From Methanospirillum sp. (GTDB lineage: Archaea; Halobacteriota; Methanomicrobia; Methanomicrobiales; Methanospirillaceae): a stretch of DNA of 6,929 nt. The stretch's first letter is position 1. Every line of letters starts with the position of its first letter. A program made the translations under genes and the position numbers. This document shows, one piece after another, positions 1-6,558 of this stretch. The stretch spans positions 1 to 6,929 of the forward strand of contig JAJRBL010000090.1 of the NCBI GenBank assembly GCA_028679485.1, in the 5' to 3' direction. Under the pieces are notes generated by a model that saw only the letters and a list, made by a program, of their open reading frames with translations, ran no database searches and was not told where the DNA came from.

Positions 1-1971
1 CCGGACCAGAAAGACCTTCCCTGTCACGGGTATGCTGCTGCTACCGCTGCAGCCGGTGCAGCCCTCGGGTATGCCCAGAAAACACAGTTTGATACGCTCT
101 CACATATCAGGTCGCTGGACACTTCTGATAATTCTTCTCACCTCGTCCTTGATGCCGTGACCCTCCGCAACCTCGAGGTACTCCGAAACATCCGCGACCG
201 GTCTGAGGAGGGAACCCTGGTCTCGACCATCGATATGAGCCTGACCCCCATGGGGCGTCGCCTCATCAGGCAGAGAATCGCTGCTCCCCTCGTAAAACCC
301 GATGAGATAAACCGAAGGCTTGACAATGTCTCCATGTTCATCGCCAAATCAGCACTTCGAAGTGATATCCGGGGATTTCTTCACCGGTTTCCTGACCTGG
401 AGCGTATCGCCGGCAGGATAAGTTACGGAAACGCAAGTCCGCGGGATCTCGTGACCCTGTGCACTGCGATCGGGGCAGCCGGGGCGGTGCGGCAGAGATG
501 TGCCGGGGAAGACGGGATCTCTGAGGAGATATCAGGATGTATTACGGGAATATCAGACCTCGATCACCTGACATCCCTCATCAGGAGCGCGATAATCGAG
601 GATCCCCCGGTGCTGATCAGGAAAGGGGGGGTTATCAGGGACGGGTATCATCCGGAACTCGATAAGCTCAGGTCCATCTCCAGGAACGGAAGGCAGTGGA
701 TCGCCGATCTGGAGCAGCAGGAGAAAGAGCGGACCGGTATAAAATCCCTGAAAATAAAGTACAATGCCGTTTTTGGTTATTATATCGAGATAACCCGGGC
801 CAACCTTTCATCAGTTCCCGGGGATTACGAGCGGCGTCAGACTACCGCGAATGGTGAGCGGTATACAGTTCCGGCCCTCCGGGAGATGGAGTCAGAGATC
901 GCGACCGCCGATGAGCGGCTGCTCAGCCTTGAAGAAGAGATATTCCGGGAGATTCTTCAAAAGGCAGCAGCCGAAATTCCTGCCTTTCAGGAGATCGCCC
1001 GGGCGGTGGGCGAGATCGATCTCGCCTCTGCGCTTGCTGAAACTGCCCTTAAAAACCGGTATATCCGCCCCGAACTCACCGGGGATACCAGCCTTCTCAT
1101 CCGGGAGGGACGTCATCCGGTGGTGGATATCAGCATCGGTGATGGATTCGTGCCAAACGACGCTGACCTCAGTGCCGACTCGAATCAGATCCTTATCATA
1201 ACCGGGGCTAATATGGCGGGTAAATCCACGTACATGCGGAGTATTGCTCTTATTGTCATCCTTGCACAGATGGGGAGTTATGTTCCGGCGACCTTTGCCC
1301 GGATCGGCGTGGTGGATCGGATCTTTACACGGGTGGGTGCTTTTGACGATTTGGCGTCCGGACAGAGCACGTTCATGGTGGAGATGATGGAACTGGCAAC
1401 GATTCTTAATCATGCCACGGAGAGAAGTCTTGTCATCCTGGATGAGATCGGCAGGGGCACGAGTACCCTGGACGGGTACTGCATTGCGAAGGCTGTACTC
1501 GAGCACCTGCACGGAAAGCGCTCAAAAGGTCCCAGGTCACTCTTTGCTACGCATTTCCATGAGATCATCGGGATAGAGTCTGAACTGAAACGGGTGAGAA
1601 ACTGTCATTTCGCGGTCAAAGAGACCGACAGGGAGGTTATCTTCCTCCGGAGACTGATCCCCGGTGCAACCGACCGCAGTTATGGTATTCATGTGGCACA
1701 ACTGGCAGGGGTTCCCCCTTCCGTGGTCACCCGCTCGGAAGAACTGATGAAACGGGTCATCAGCGGTGAGGAGATACCGGGAGGAGGGGGAGTAAAGAGG
1801 TATACCCAGATGATATTCCTGGATTCTGAACCGGCATCAAACCAGGTGCCGGTTCAGGATACCCTGCTGGATGAGATCAGGGAGATAGACGTGAACTCGG
1901 TCACCCCCCTCCAGGCCCTCACCATCCTCGCAGCTCTCAAGGAGAAGGCACTTGAACGAACCAATACCTGA
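1..1971 (+). CDS. mutS: DNA mismatch repair protein MutS (MutS1), 5'-truncated by window edge
   Basis: This ATPase recognises base mismatches and small loops and recruits MutL. The frame is open from base 1, so the first 200-odd residues (mismatch-reading domain with Phe-X-Glu) lie outside; 656 residues are visible. Seen, in window residues: core and lever domain (about 15-330) with the clamp inserted around 209-290 (FGYYIEIT at 258-265); Walker A TGANMAGKST at 401-410; FDDLASGQSTF at 448-458; Walker B LVILDEIGRGTS with D481 and E482; FATHFHE at 515-521 with the conserved His518; then SYGIHVAQLAGVP (the helix-turn-helix dimer region) and a C-terminal TPLQAL segment. The Ala in TGAN replaces the more usual Pro. 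These features mark true MutS1, not MutS2. It is the first visible gene of a three-gene repair operon, and mutL starts inside its last seven codons. An internal GTG at 157 is not the start, because clear MutS homology continues upstream of it. Confidence 0.97.
   Translation, partial: PDQKDLPCHGYAAATAAAGAALGYAQKTQFDTLSHIRSLDTSDNSSHLVLDAVTLRNLEVLRNIRDRSEEGTLVSTIDMSLTPMGRRLIRQRIAAPLVKPDEINRRLDNVSMFIAKSALRSDIRGFLHRFPDLERIAGRISYGNASPRDLVTLCTAIGAAGAVRQRCAGEDGISEEISGCITGISDLDHLTSLIRSAIIEDPPVLIRKGGVIRDGYHPELDKLRSISRNGRQWIADLEQQEKERTGIKSLKIKYNAVFGYYIEITRANLSSVPGDYERRQTTANGERYTVPALREMESEIATADERLLSLEEEIFREILQKAAAEIPAFQEIARAVGEIDLASALAETALKNRYIRPELTGDTSLLIREGRHPVVDISIGDGFVPNDADLSADSNQILIITGANMAGKSTYMRSIALIVILAQMGSYVPATFARIGVVDRIFTRVGAFDDLASGQSTFMVEMMELATILNHATERSLVILDEIGRGTSTLDGYCIAKAVLEHLHGKRSKGPRSLFATHFHEIIGIESELKRVRNCHFAVKETDREVIFLRRLIPGATDRSYGIHVAQLAGVPPSVVTRSEELMKRVISGEEIPGGGGVKRYTQMIFLDSEPASNQVPVQDTLLDEIREIDVNSVTPLQALTILAALKEKALERTNT
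1939..1944 (+). promoter_or_regulatory. Shine-Dalgarno site deciding the TTG start of mutL
   Basis: AAGGAG lies inside the mutS 3' end, 7 nt before the TTG at 1952. This spacing, plus the absence of an in-frame ATG before the conserved MutL N-terminus, supports TTG as the start and implies translational coupling with mutS. Confidence 0.75.
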
Positions 1972-3754
1972 TACAAAACCCTCAATACGAATCCTTGATG
2001 ATGCCACAGTCCATCTGATAGCAGCCGGGGAGGTGGTCGACCGCCCGGTCTCTATCGTCAAGGAACTGGTTGAAAACTCCATCGATGCAGGTTCATCCCG
2101 TATCACGGTTGATGTTTCTGCTAACCGGGGAGAGATCTCCCGTATCCGTATTGTGGATGATGGGAAGGGAATTCCTCCAGAAGAGATCCCCCTGGCATTT
2201 ATCGCCCACGCAACCAGCAAGATTCGCAGCAGCGATGATCTGGAGACCTGTCTTACCCTGGGATTCAGGGGAGAGGCACTTGCAAGCATCGCGGCGGTGT
2301 CGTACGTCACCCTTGTCACCTCAACCTCTCCGTCACGGCCGGCTACCAGGTACCGGGTGACCGGTGGGGAAGTCGTTGAATGCAGCGAAACCGGTGCCCC
2401 ACCCGGGACTTCGATAACCGTGGAGGAGATATTCTACAATACCCCCGCCCGCCGGAAGTTTCTCAAGAGTCTTCATACCGAGCTTGCCCACATATCGGCG
2501 GTGGTTGAGTCCTTTGCATGTTTATACCCGCATATCACCTTCAGGTATCTCGTTAACTCCCAGGAAAAGTTCTCGACCCACGGGGGTTCCTCTCTCCCCG
2601 ATATCTTCAGGGCACTACACCCGGACGAAGCAGGGAGCATGATCCCGGTCAGCCGTGATGAAGGAGATATCAGGCTGTCAGGACTCGTATCACTCCCCGG
2701 ATTGGTAAAGCAGAACCGCCAGCAGATCCTCATCGGGGTTAACGGCAGGATAGTGCAGTCCCCGGCGATCACCTCGGCAATAAAGCGGGCATACGGATCC
2801 CTGGTTCCCTCTGCCTCGTGGCCGGTATCGGTTCTGATGCTGACTCTGCCCCCTGCCATGGTGGATGCGAATATTCACCCGACGAAACGGGAGGTCAGGT
2901 TCTCTGCAGAGAAGAAGATCCTCGATCTCATCGTCCGGATCGTCAGGGACTCCCTGGCCGGTGCAGATATCATCGGTTGCGCACCTGACGGCGGAAGATC
3001 GGACCAGGCCGAATTACCAGAACGGACAGGTTACGCCGGAACCGGCCGGATACCATACCAGTCTCCGGTATCAACTGCCAGGAAGGTATGTGAAACAGCC
3101 CTCTCCGGTTACCGGACCACCTCCCGCCAGCTGCTTCAGACCAGGATCCAGGATATCCCGGAGAGCCAGCCAGATGAACGTTTTCCCGCTATGTACTGGA
3201 TCGGGCAGGTCGGGGGGACGTATATCATCGCCGGTGGTGACGATGGTTCGCTCTACCTCATCGATCAGCATGCTGCACACGAGCGGGTCAGGTATGAACA
3301 GGTAAAAAACCAGGAGTCTCTTCACCTGAAGACACAGGAACTCATTGCCCCGGTTGTCCTGAACCTGACGCCCTCCGAAGTGACCCTCCTTTCATCAGTC
3401 CTCCAGGTTATAGAGGAAGAGGGTTTTATCCTGGAACCATTCGGCCAGGACACCTGGTGTGTCAGGGGGGTTCCGGTCATTCTTGGAAGGTATGAAGACC
3501 CTGAAACGATCAGGGAGATAATCTCATCTATTCTCTCCGGGGATGAGGCCCCCGTCAGGCTCAAGGAACAGGTTCTCCGGCTTGTCGCATGCAGAAGTGC
3601 GGTAAAGGCCGGTGCAGTCCTGACCCCGGAACAGGGTATGGATATCATCACCCAGCTTTCAAGGACTTTGGATCCCTGGACATGCCCCCATGGCCGCCCG
3701 ACCGTTATCGGCTTTCCTGCACCTGATCTCGCGAGGATGTTCAGGAGAACCTGA
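1952..3754 (+). CDS. mutL: DNA mismatch repair endonuclease MutL
   Basis: GHKL ATPase that couples MutS mismatch recognition to strand nicking. The 600 residues match the family length. N-terminal ATPase motifs are all visible: E38 and N42 in KELVENSIDAG (general base and Mg ligand), DDGKGI at 69-74, GFRGEAL at 104-110 and NTPARRKF at 163-170. The transducer domain ends with IHPTKREVRF near 308-317. A variable linker (about 330-410) leads to a C-terminal dimerisation and endonuclease domain with DQHA(X)2E(X)4E at 438-449, ACRS at 546-549 and CPHGRP at 578-583. In this family these are the metal-binding nuclease motifs, absent from the nuclease-less E. coli MutL, so this protein should nick DNA without a MutH. 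It begins at TTG, overlaps mutS by 20 bp and has a good ribosome site. The N-terminal ten residues before SIRILDD are poorly conserved, so a later start cannot be fully excluded. Confidence 0.97.
   Translation: MNEPIPDTKPSIRILDDATVHLIAAGEVVDRPVSIVKELVENSIDAGSSRITVDVSANRGEISRIRIVDDGKGIPPEEIPLAFIAHATSKIRSSDDLETCLTLGFRGEALASIAAVSYVTLVTSTSPSRPATRYRVTGGEVVECSETGAPPGTSITVEEIFYNTPARRKFLKSLHTELAHISAVVESFACLYPHITFRYLVNSQEKFSTHGGSSLPDIFRALHPDEAGSMIPVSRDEGDIRLSGLVSLPGLVKQNRQQILIGVNGRIVQSPAITSAIKRAYGSLVPSASWPVSVLMLTLPPAMVDANIHPTKREVRFSAEKKILDLIVRIVRDSLAGADIIGCAPDGGRSDQAELPERTGYAGTGRIPYQSPVSTARKVCETALSGYRTTSRQLLQTRIQDIPESQPDERFPAMYWIGQVGGTYIIAGGDDGSLYLIDQHAAHERVRYEQVKNQESLHLKTQELIAPVVLNLTPSEVTLLSSVLQVIEEEGFILEPFGQDTWCVRGVPVILGRYEDPETIREIISSILSGDEAPVRLKEQVLRLVACRSAVKAGAVLTPEQGMDIITQLSRTLDPWTCPHGRPTVIGFPAPDLARMFRRT
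3743..3747 (+). promoter_or_regulatory. Shine-Dalgarno site of the MutY-like gene
   Basis: AGGAG sits 6 nt before the ATG at 3754, within the last codons of mutL. The stop and start overlap as TGATG, which fits termination-reinitiation coupling and fixes the start of the downstream gene. Confidence 0.7.
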
Positions 3755-4617
3755 TGGCAGGGGCCGATCTCCTGTCAGGGGAGATTGTTTTCTCTCCTGA
3801 TGATCCGGATGCAGCAGGCCATTTCAACCGCATGTTGAGGGAATTTTACCGTCAGAACCGGCGTCCCATGCCCTGGCGTGTTAATCTCTCCCCGTACCGG
3901 GTACTGGTCTCGGAAATGATGCTTCAGCAGACCCAGGTCTCCCGGGTGACGCAGAAATTCCCCGGATTCATCGCGGTTTTCCCGGATTTTCAAACCCTCG
4001 GGGTGGCCTCCCTTGAAGATATTCTCCGGTCATGGCAGGGTCTGGGGTATAACCGGAGGGCAAAATACCTCCAGGCAATCGCACGGACGGTGACGGATAA
4101 ATGGAACGGGGAACTCCCCGATGATCCGGCGGTTCTGGAAACCCTGCCCGGTATCGGTAAAGCCACCGCGGGATCCATTGTAACCTTTACCTGGAATTAT
4201 CCCCTGGTTTTTATCGAGACGAATGTGCGGAGGGTTTTTCTGTACCATTTTTTCCCAGGGAAAGACCCGGTTCCCGACAGGGAGATATATCCGGTTATTG
4301 AAAGGATGCTGGATCGGAGTAACCCGCGTGAGTGGTATTATGCCGTCATGGATTACGGGGCATTCCTTTCGGGCAGAGTATCCAATCCCAACCGGAGAAG
4401 CAGTCATTATGCAGTCCAGTCTCCGTTTGGCGGATCAGACCGGCAGGTAAGGGGCGGCATCATCAGAATGCTGCTCTCCCACGGACCTATGCCGCGGGAG
4501 GATCTTGTCAGGAGATGCGGAACTGATGAGACAAGATCCGGTGATATCCTCTCCCGGATGATCAACGAGGGTATTTTAAAGGACAATTCCTCCATCATCT
4601 CATTTGTAGAGGTCTGA
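3754..4617 (+). CDS. MutY-like HhH-GPD DNA glycosylase lacking the Fe-S cluster
   Basis: A 287-residue base-excision repair glycosylase of the HhH-GPD superfamily. Seen: MPWR at 39-42, SEMMLQQTQ at 53-61 with E54 aligned to the catalytic Glu37 of E. coli MutY, GLGYNRRAKYL around 97-106, and the helix-hairpin-helix LPGIGKATAG at 131-140. MutY has LDGNV with catalytic Asp138; here the text is FIETNVRRV, giving Glu155 in that place with Asn157 kept. The four-cysteine [4Fe-4S] loop is absent: Cys255 is the only cysteine, and the region instead reads MDYGAFLSGRVSNPNRRSSH. There is no C-terminal NUDIX-like 8-oxoG reader. The last 60 or so residues look like a short winged helix. I recall similar cluster-free, Glu-bearing relatives in archaea and candidate-phylum bacteria, but did not search. 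It is cotranscribed with mutS and mutL, so a repair role is near certain, while adenine opposite 8-oxoG as substrate is only a guess. No gene symbol is given because true MutY function is unproven. Confidence 0.88.
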   Translation: MAGADLLSGEIVFSPDDPDAAGHFNRMLREFYRQNRRPMPWRVNLSPYRVLVSEMMLQQTQVSRVTQKFPGFIAVFPDFQTLGVASLEDILRSWQGLGYNRRAKYLQAIARTVTDKWNGELPDDPAVLETLPGIGKATAGSIVTFTWNYPLVFIETNVRRVFLYHFFPGKDPVPDREIYPVIERMLDRSNPREWYYAVMDYGAFLSGRVSNPNRRSSHYAVQSPFGGSDRQVRGGIIRMLLSHGPMPREDLVRRCGTDETRSGDILSRMINEGILKDNSSIISFVEV

Positions 4618-4654
4618 CTTCCCCGCGGCGGTTCCATCCAGGCATGAAAACAAA

Positions 4655-4691
4655 GGCTGCCTAATGCGCAGCCATTATCTCTGGTTTTTTT
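4655..4691 (+). terminator. Hairpin plus oligo-T terminator of the mutS-mutL-glycosylase operon
   Basis: GGCTGC (4655-4660) and GCAGCC (4668-4673) form a perfect 6-bp stem with a 7-nt loop. A run of seven T follows at 4685-4691. It lies 38 nt past the glycosylase stop. The T-run alone would suffice for archaeal termination; the stem may help or protect the 3' end. Confidence 0.65.
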
Positions 4692-4693
4692 AT

Positions 4694-4707
4694 CCCCGGG
4701 AAAAAAA
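4694..4707 (-). terminator. Oligo-T terminator of the transposase-like gene (minus strand)
   Basis: The seven A at 4701-4707 read as T7 on the minus strand, 10 nt past the stop of the convergent gene. Together with T7 at 4685-4691 and the CCCGGG between them this makes a near-palindrome (T-run, CCCGGG, A-run) that can stop transcription from both sides. Confidence 0.5.
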
Positions 4708-4717
4708 GAAATAATAT

Positions 4718-6247
4718 TCAGATATCGGCAGTCCACTTGAGCGAGTCGAGGATCTCTTTCTGTCTTGACTGGAGCCCGGTGATAATAACCCGGTCGTTTC
4801 CAAGACCTATCAGACGGATCTTCATGAGTTCGAGGAGAATTCGCTGGGGCGTATATATGGTCAGAAGACCTGACTGGGAGTATTGCTGATACACCCACCG
4901 GTCGATAACATGGGCGAGGAACGCTACGAGGAAAGATCCGCTCTGCATCACCTCGCTGTCGACCGAAAGGGGAAATACCTGGAAATTTCTCATGAAGGCA
5001 GAGAGGAAATGTTCTGCTTCCTCCCTCTCTTCAAGCCATTCCAGGCAGTTATCCCACTGGTACTCCGGGTCTCCCACAAGAATAACCGAGATTCCACTGT
5101 TTCTCAGGTGTTTTCCGAGTGCTTTTCGTTTGATATCAACAGCCATCCGGTTATCAAGAACCCTCCACTGAATAAAGGGCTCATAGGGGCCTGCCACATC
5201 CTGTATGGCCTCGCCAGGGTTTACCCAGCGGTATACCGGTTTATCATTTAAATTTTCCAGGATAAGGCCGATATCTTCTGCGTACCGTTCACGGATCTCC
5301 TCTTCACGCCGGGGGCTGTAGATGATATATCCGTTAAGATGTATAGATTCCCTGGTGATATTTACCGGGATTACAAAAAGAGTCTCTCCCCTGAATATCT
5401 TCAGGTTTTTTGGGTGCATCAGTTCAGCCCGGTATTTTTTTATCTCGTCCCTGACGATCTCGTGATCCGGATGCAACGGGATAATAAAAGGTATTTCACT
5501 GTACAACGCCCCGTACAGGTTCATCGAGGAGTGAAAATTTTTACCGGATACAAGGATCGCCTTCTTCCCTGAGAAGAGATGCAGTCCTGACATGACACCT
5601 TTGACCAGGTCAGATGTTATGAGGTACCTGGCAGATGAGAGATAGCCTACCGGAATATTCAGCTTGTTATCGTAGTACAGGGTTATCGGCTCGTTTCCAT
5701 GATGTATTACCCCTTTCTGCCAGGAAGGGGGAGGGGTCATCGGGATATCGATCTCCACAACACGCATATCCCCGCTTTCCGTGAGTGAAGAGAGTGAACG
5801 GCAGATATTGAGATGGATGGATCCTTCTCCCAGTTTTTTCAGAAGCTTGGATACACTCTGGGCGGTTATTTTAAGCCCGGAAAAAATTCTCGGAAGGACG
5901 GTGCCCTCATACCATGAAGCAGGAGAATGGAGTGCTTCCGGGTGCAGTATCCCGGCAAAAAGAAGGGTTAAAAAAAGTCGTACTTCATGATCCGTAAGAA
6001 ATGATCCCAGGATCTCCTGGATTCGCAGTTCACGCACGGCATTCAGGTATGGAATGAACTCCCCGTAGGAAAAGACACGTTCCGGAGTCTTTGCTTTCTC
6101 CCGTACCCTGACCGGTTTACCCTCGACGTTCTTCCCCAGGTATCTGCTTTTTTGTCTGGTCCTCCGGGTCTCTTTATCGTAATAATAGGTAATTTCGTAT
6201 AAATATTCATGCCCGTTTATTTTTTTGACCCGGGTAGTAGTCTTCAC
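4718..6247 (-). CDS. IS4/IS1634-like transposase relative with degraded catalytic triad
   Basis: A 509-residue protein resembling archaeal DDE transposases. The N-terminus (residues 13-39, HEYLYEITYYYDKETR then RQKSRYLGK) is the usual opening of this group. The RNase H-like core shows VVEIDIPMTPP with D167 as likely first Asp. The second motif, normally DRGFYS, reads GKNFHS at 235-240, so Gly235 stands where the Asp should be. WLEEREEAEHF (404-414) matches the YREK-type motif with R408 and E412 kept, but Leu405 for Tyr and Met/Arg for Lys. The C-terminal FLAHVIDRWVYQQY and RILLELMKIRL segments also fit the family. The start is GTG at 6247: an in-frame TAA lies at 6254-6256 and no Shine-Dalgarno is convincing, which suits a leaderless message. 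No clear terminal repeats or target duplication were found. It may be a dead element or a domesticated protein. The alignment was done by eye, so loss of the Asp needs confirmation. Confidence 0.75.
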   Translation of the reverse strand: MKTTTRVKKINGHEYLYEITYYYDKETRRTRQKSRYLGKNVEGKPVRVREKAKTPERVFSYGEFIPYLNAVRELRIQEILGSFLTDHEVRLFLTLLFAGILHPEALHSPASWYEGTVLPRIFSGLKITAQSVSKLLKKLGEGSIHLNICRSLSSLTESGDMRVVEIDIPMTPPPSWQKGVIHHGNEPITLYYDNKLNIPVGYLSSARYLITSDLVKGVMSGLHLFSGKKAILVSGKNFHSSMNLYGALYSEIPFIIPLHPDHEIVRDEIKKYRAELMHPKNLKIFRGETLFVIPVNITRESIHLNGYIIYSPRREEEIRERYAEDIGLILENLNDKPVYRWVNPGEAIQDVAGPYEPFIQWRVLDNRMAVDIKRKALGKHLRNSGISVILVGDPEYQWDNCLEWLEEREEAEHFLSAFMRNFQVFPLSVDSEVMQSGSFLVAFLAHVIDRWVYQQYSQSGLLTIYTPQRILLELMKIRLIGLGNDRVIITGLQSRQKEILDSLKWTADI

Positions 6248-6254
6248 ATATGGT

Positions 6255-6269
6255 TATAGGCACCCTATA
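6255..6269. promoter_or_regulatory. Perfect palindrome overlapping the minus-strand TATA box (possible operator)
   Basis: TATAGG and CCTATA (6255-6260 and 6264-6269) are perfect 6-bp arms around CAC. The right arm overlaps the TATA-like core of the transposase-like gene and the whole site lies between that core and the start codon. A protein bound here would block the transcription machinery, so autoregulation is possible. Short AT-rich palindromes also arise by chance. Confidence 0.3.
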
Positions 6270-6281
6270 TAATTTATATTT
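6266..6281 (-). promoter_or_regulatory. Archaeal TATA-like promoter of the transposase-like gene
   Basis: Read on the minus strand, AATATAAATTATATA-like sequence lies about 19-34 nt before the GTG start. The core ATTATATA (6266-6273) is centred about 22 nt upstream and an overlapping AAATATAA about 30 nt upstream. Transcription would begin at or within a few bases of the start codon, so a leaderless transcript is expected. Confidence 0.5.
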
Positions 6282-6386
6282 TATTATTTTATCATGCAAA
6301 AAATCGATATTTGCAATTTAAATCGGTTGCCTAAATAAATAACGGAGGATAAAAATCAGATCACATATCTATCCGGTCTATATGGC
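6270..6386. other. AT-rich intergenic region between divergent promoters
   Basis: No gene, tRNA or CRISPR repeat is seen. The stretch is markedly AT-richer than its surroundings. It contains GGAGG at 6344-6348, but no usable start codon follows at a suitable distance, so it is not read as a ribosome site. A second weak TATA-like string, TCTATATGG, occurs near 6377-6385. Confidence 0.6.
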
Positions 6387-6400
6387 TAAATTTATTATAT
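6387..6400 (+). promoter_or_regulatory. Candidate + strand TATA box upstream of the structured region
   Basis: TAAATTTATTATAT resembles an archaeal BRE/TATA element (purine-rich TAAA then TTTATTATAT). Its centre near 6396 predicts transcription from about 6417-6422. That is some 12-17 nt before the outermost stem of the nested repeats at 6434, which suits a transcript carrying the whole structure. Confidence 0.4.
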
Positions 6401-6433
6401 CTCAACGATAATCTATGATCACCTCTCTGCATT

Positions 6434-6539
6434 AGAACCTGCATGGAGACACCCCCCATCCGAATAACACCTGACGCATACATGTGAAATGCCTCATTTC
6501 ACACCCCCCATCAAACGTGTGTTATTTTCATGAGGTTCT
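6434..6539 (+). ncRNA. Nested inverted repeats: candidate structured RNA or leader
   Basis: Three inverted repeats are nested in one another. The outer stem is AGAACCT-g-CATG (6434-6445) with CATG-AGGTTCT (6529-6539): 11 bp and one bulged G. The middle stem is AATAACAC (6463-6470) with GTGTTATT (6519-6526), extendable by ACG (6474-6476) with CGT (6516-6518) across a bulge. The inner hairpin is TGTGAAATG (6483-6491), loop CCT, CATTTCACA (6495-6503), a perfect 9 bp. All can form together. Two identical C-rich 12-mers fall in the unpaired parts. A TATA-like box lies at the right distance upstream and a strong Shine-Dalgarno starts 4 nt downstream. It matches no RNA family I recognise; no B12 box is visible despite the adjacent cobalamin gene. 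A protein-binding palindrome set, a small non-coding RNA, a cis-regulatory leader or a remnant of a miniature element are all possible. Confidence 0.4.
6449..6512. repeat. Two identical C-rich 12-mers (6449-6460 and 6501-6512)
   Basis: ACACCCCCCATC occurs twice in direct orientation, 52 nt apart start to start, with no mismatch. The first copy lies between the outer and middle stems, the second between the inner and middle stems. The pair could be protein- or RNA-binding sites. On the minus strand they read GATGGGGGGTGT. Confidence 0.6.
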
Positions 6540-6542
6540 TGT

Positions 6543-6550
6543 AGGAGGAG
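6543..6550 (+). promoter_or_regulatory. Strong Shine-Dalgarno downstream of the nested stems
   Basis: AGGAGGAG begins 4 nt after the last base of the outer stem. From the end of GGAG (6550) there are 8 nt to the ATG at 6559. Another ATG at 6552 is too close. This is one of the strongest ribosome sites in the window although no recognised gene follows. Confidence 0.45.
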
Positions 6551-6558
6551 AATGTTCG

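Noticed and set aside
892..1512. 206-codon open frame antisense to mutS
   Set aside because: It lies wholly opposite conserved MutS ATPase coding sequence, its protein has no recognisable motif, and it has no ribosome site. Other antisense frames over mutL and the glycosylase gene were set aside for the same reason.
4642..6297. Possible terminal inverted repeats of the transposase-like gene (GCATGA at 4642 and TCATGC at 6292)
   Set aside because: Only six bases match before the similarity breaks up, there is no flanking target duplication, and 6-bp matches are expected by chance.
4655..6336. GGCTGCCTAA (4655) and GGTTGCCTAA (6325) as flanking direct repeats of a mobile element
   Set aside because: Nine of ten bases match, but the left copy is part of a terminator stem and target-site duplications would be expected to be identical and to sit beside terminal repeats.
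6344..6348. GGAGG as ribosome site for a + strand gene
   Set aside because: No ATG, GTG or TTG occurs at a usable distance downstream, and no open frame of interest follows.
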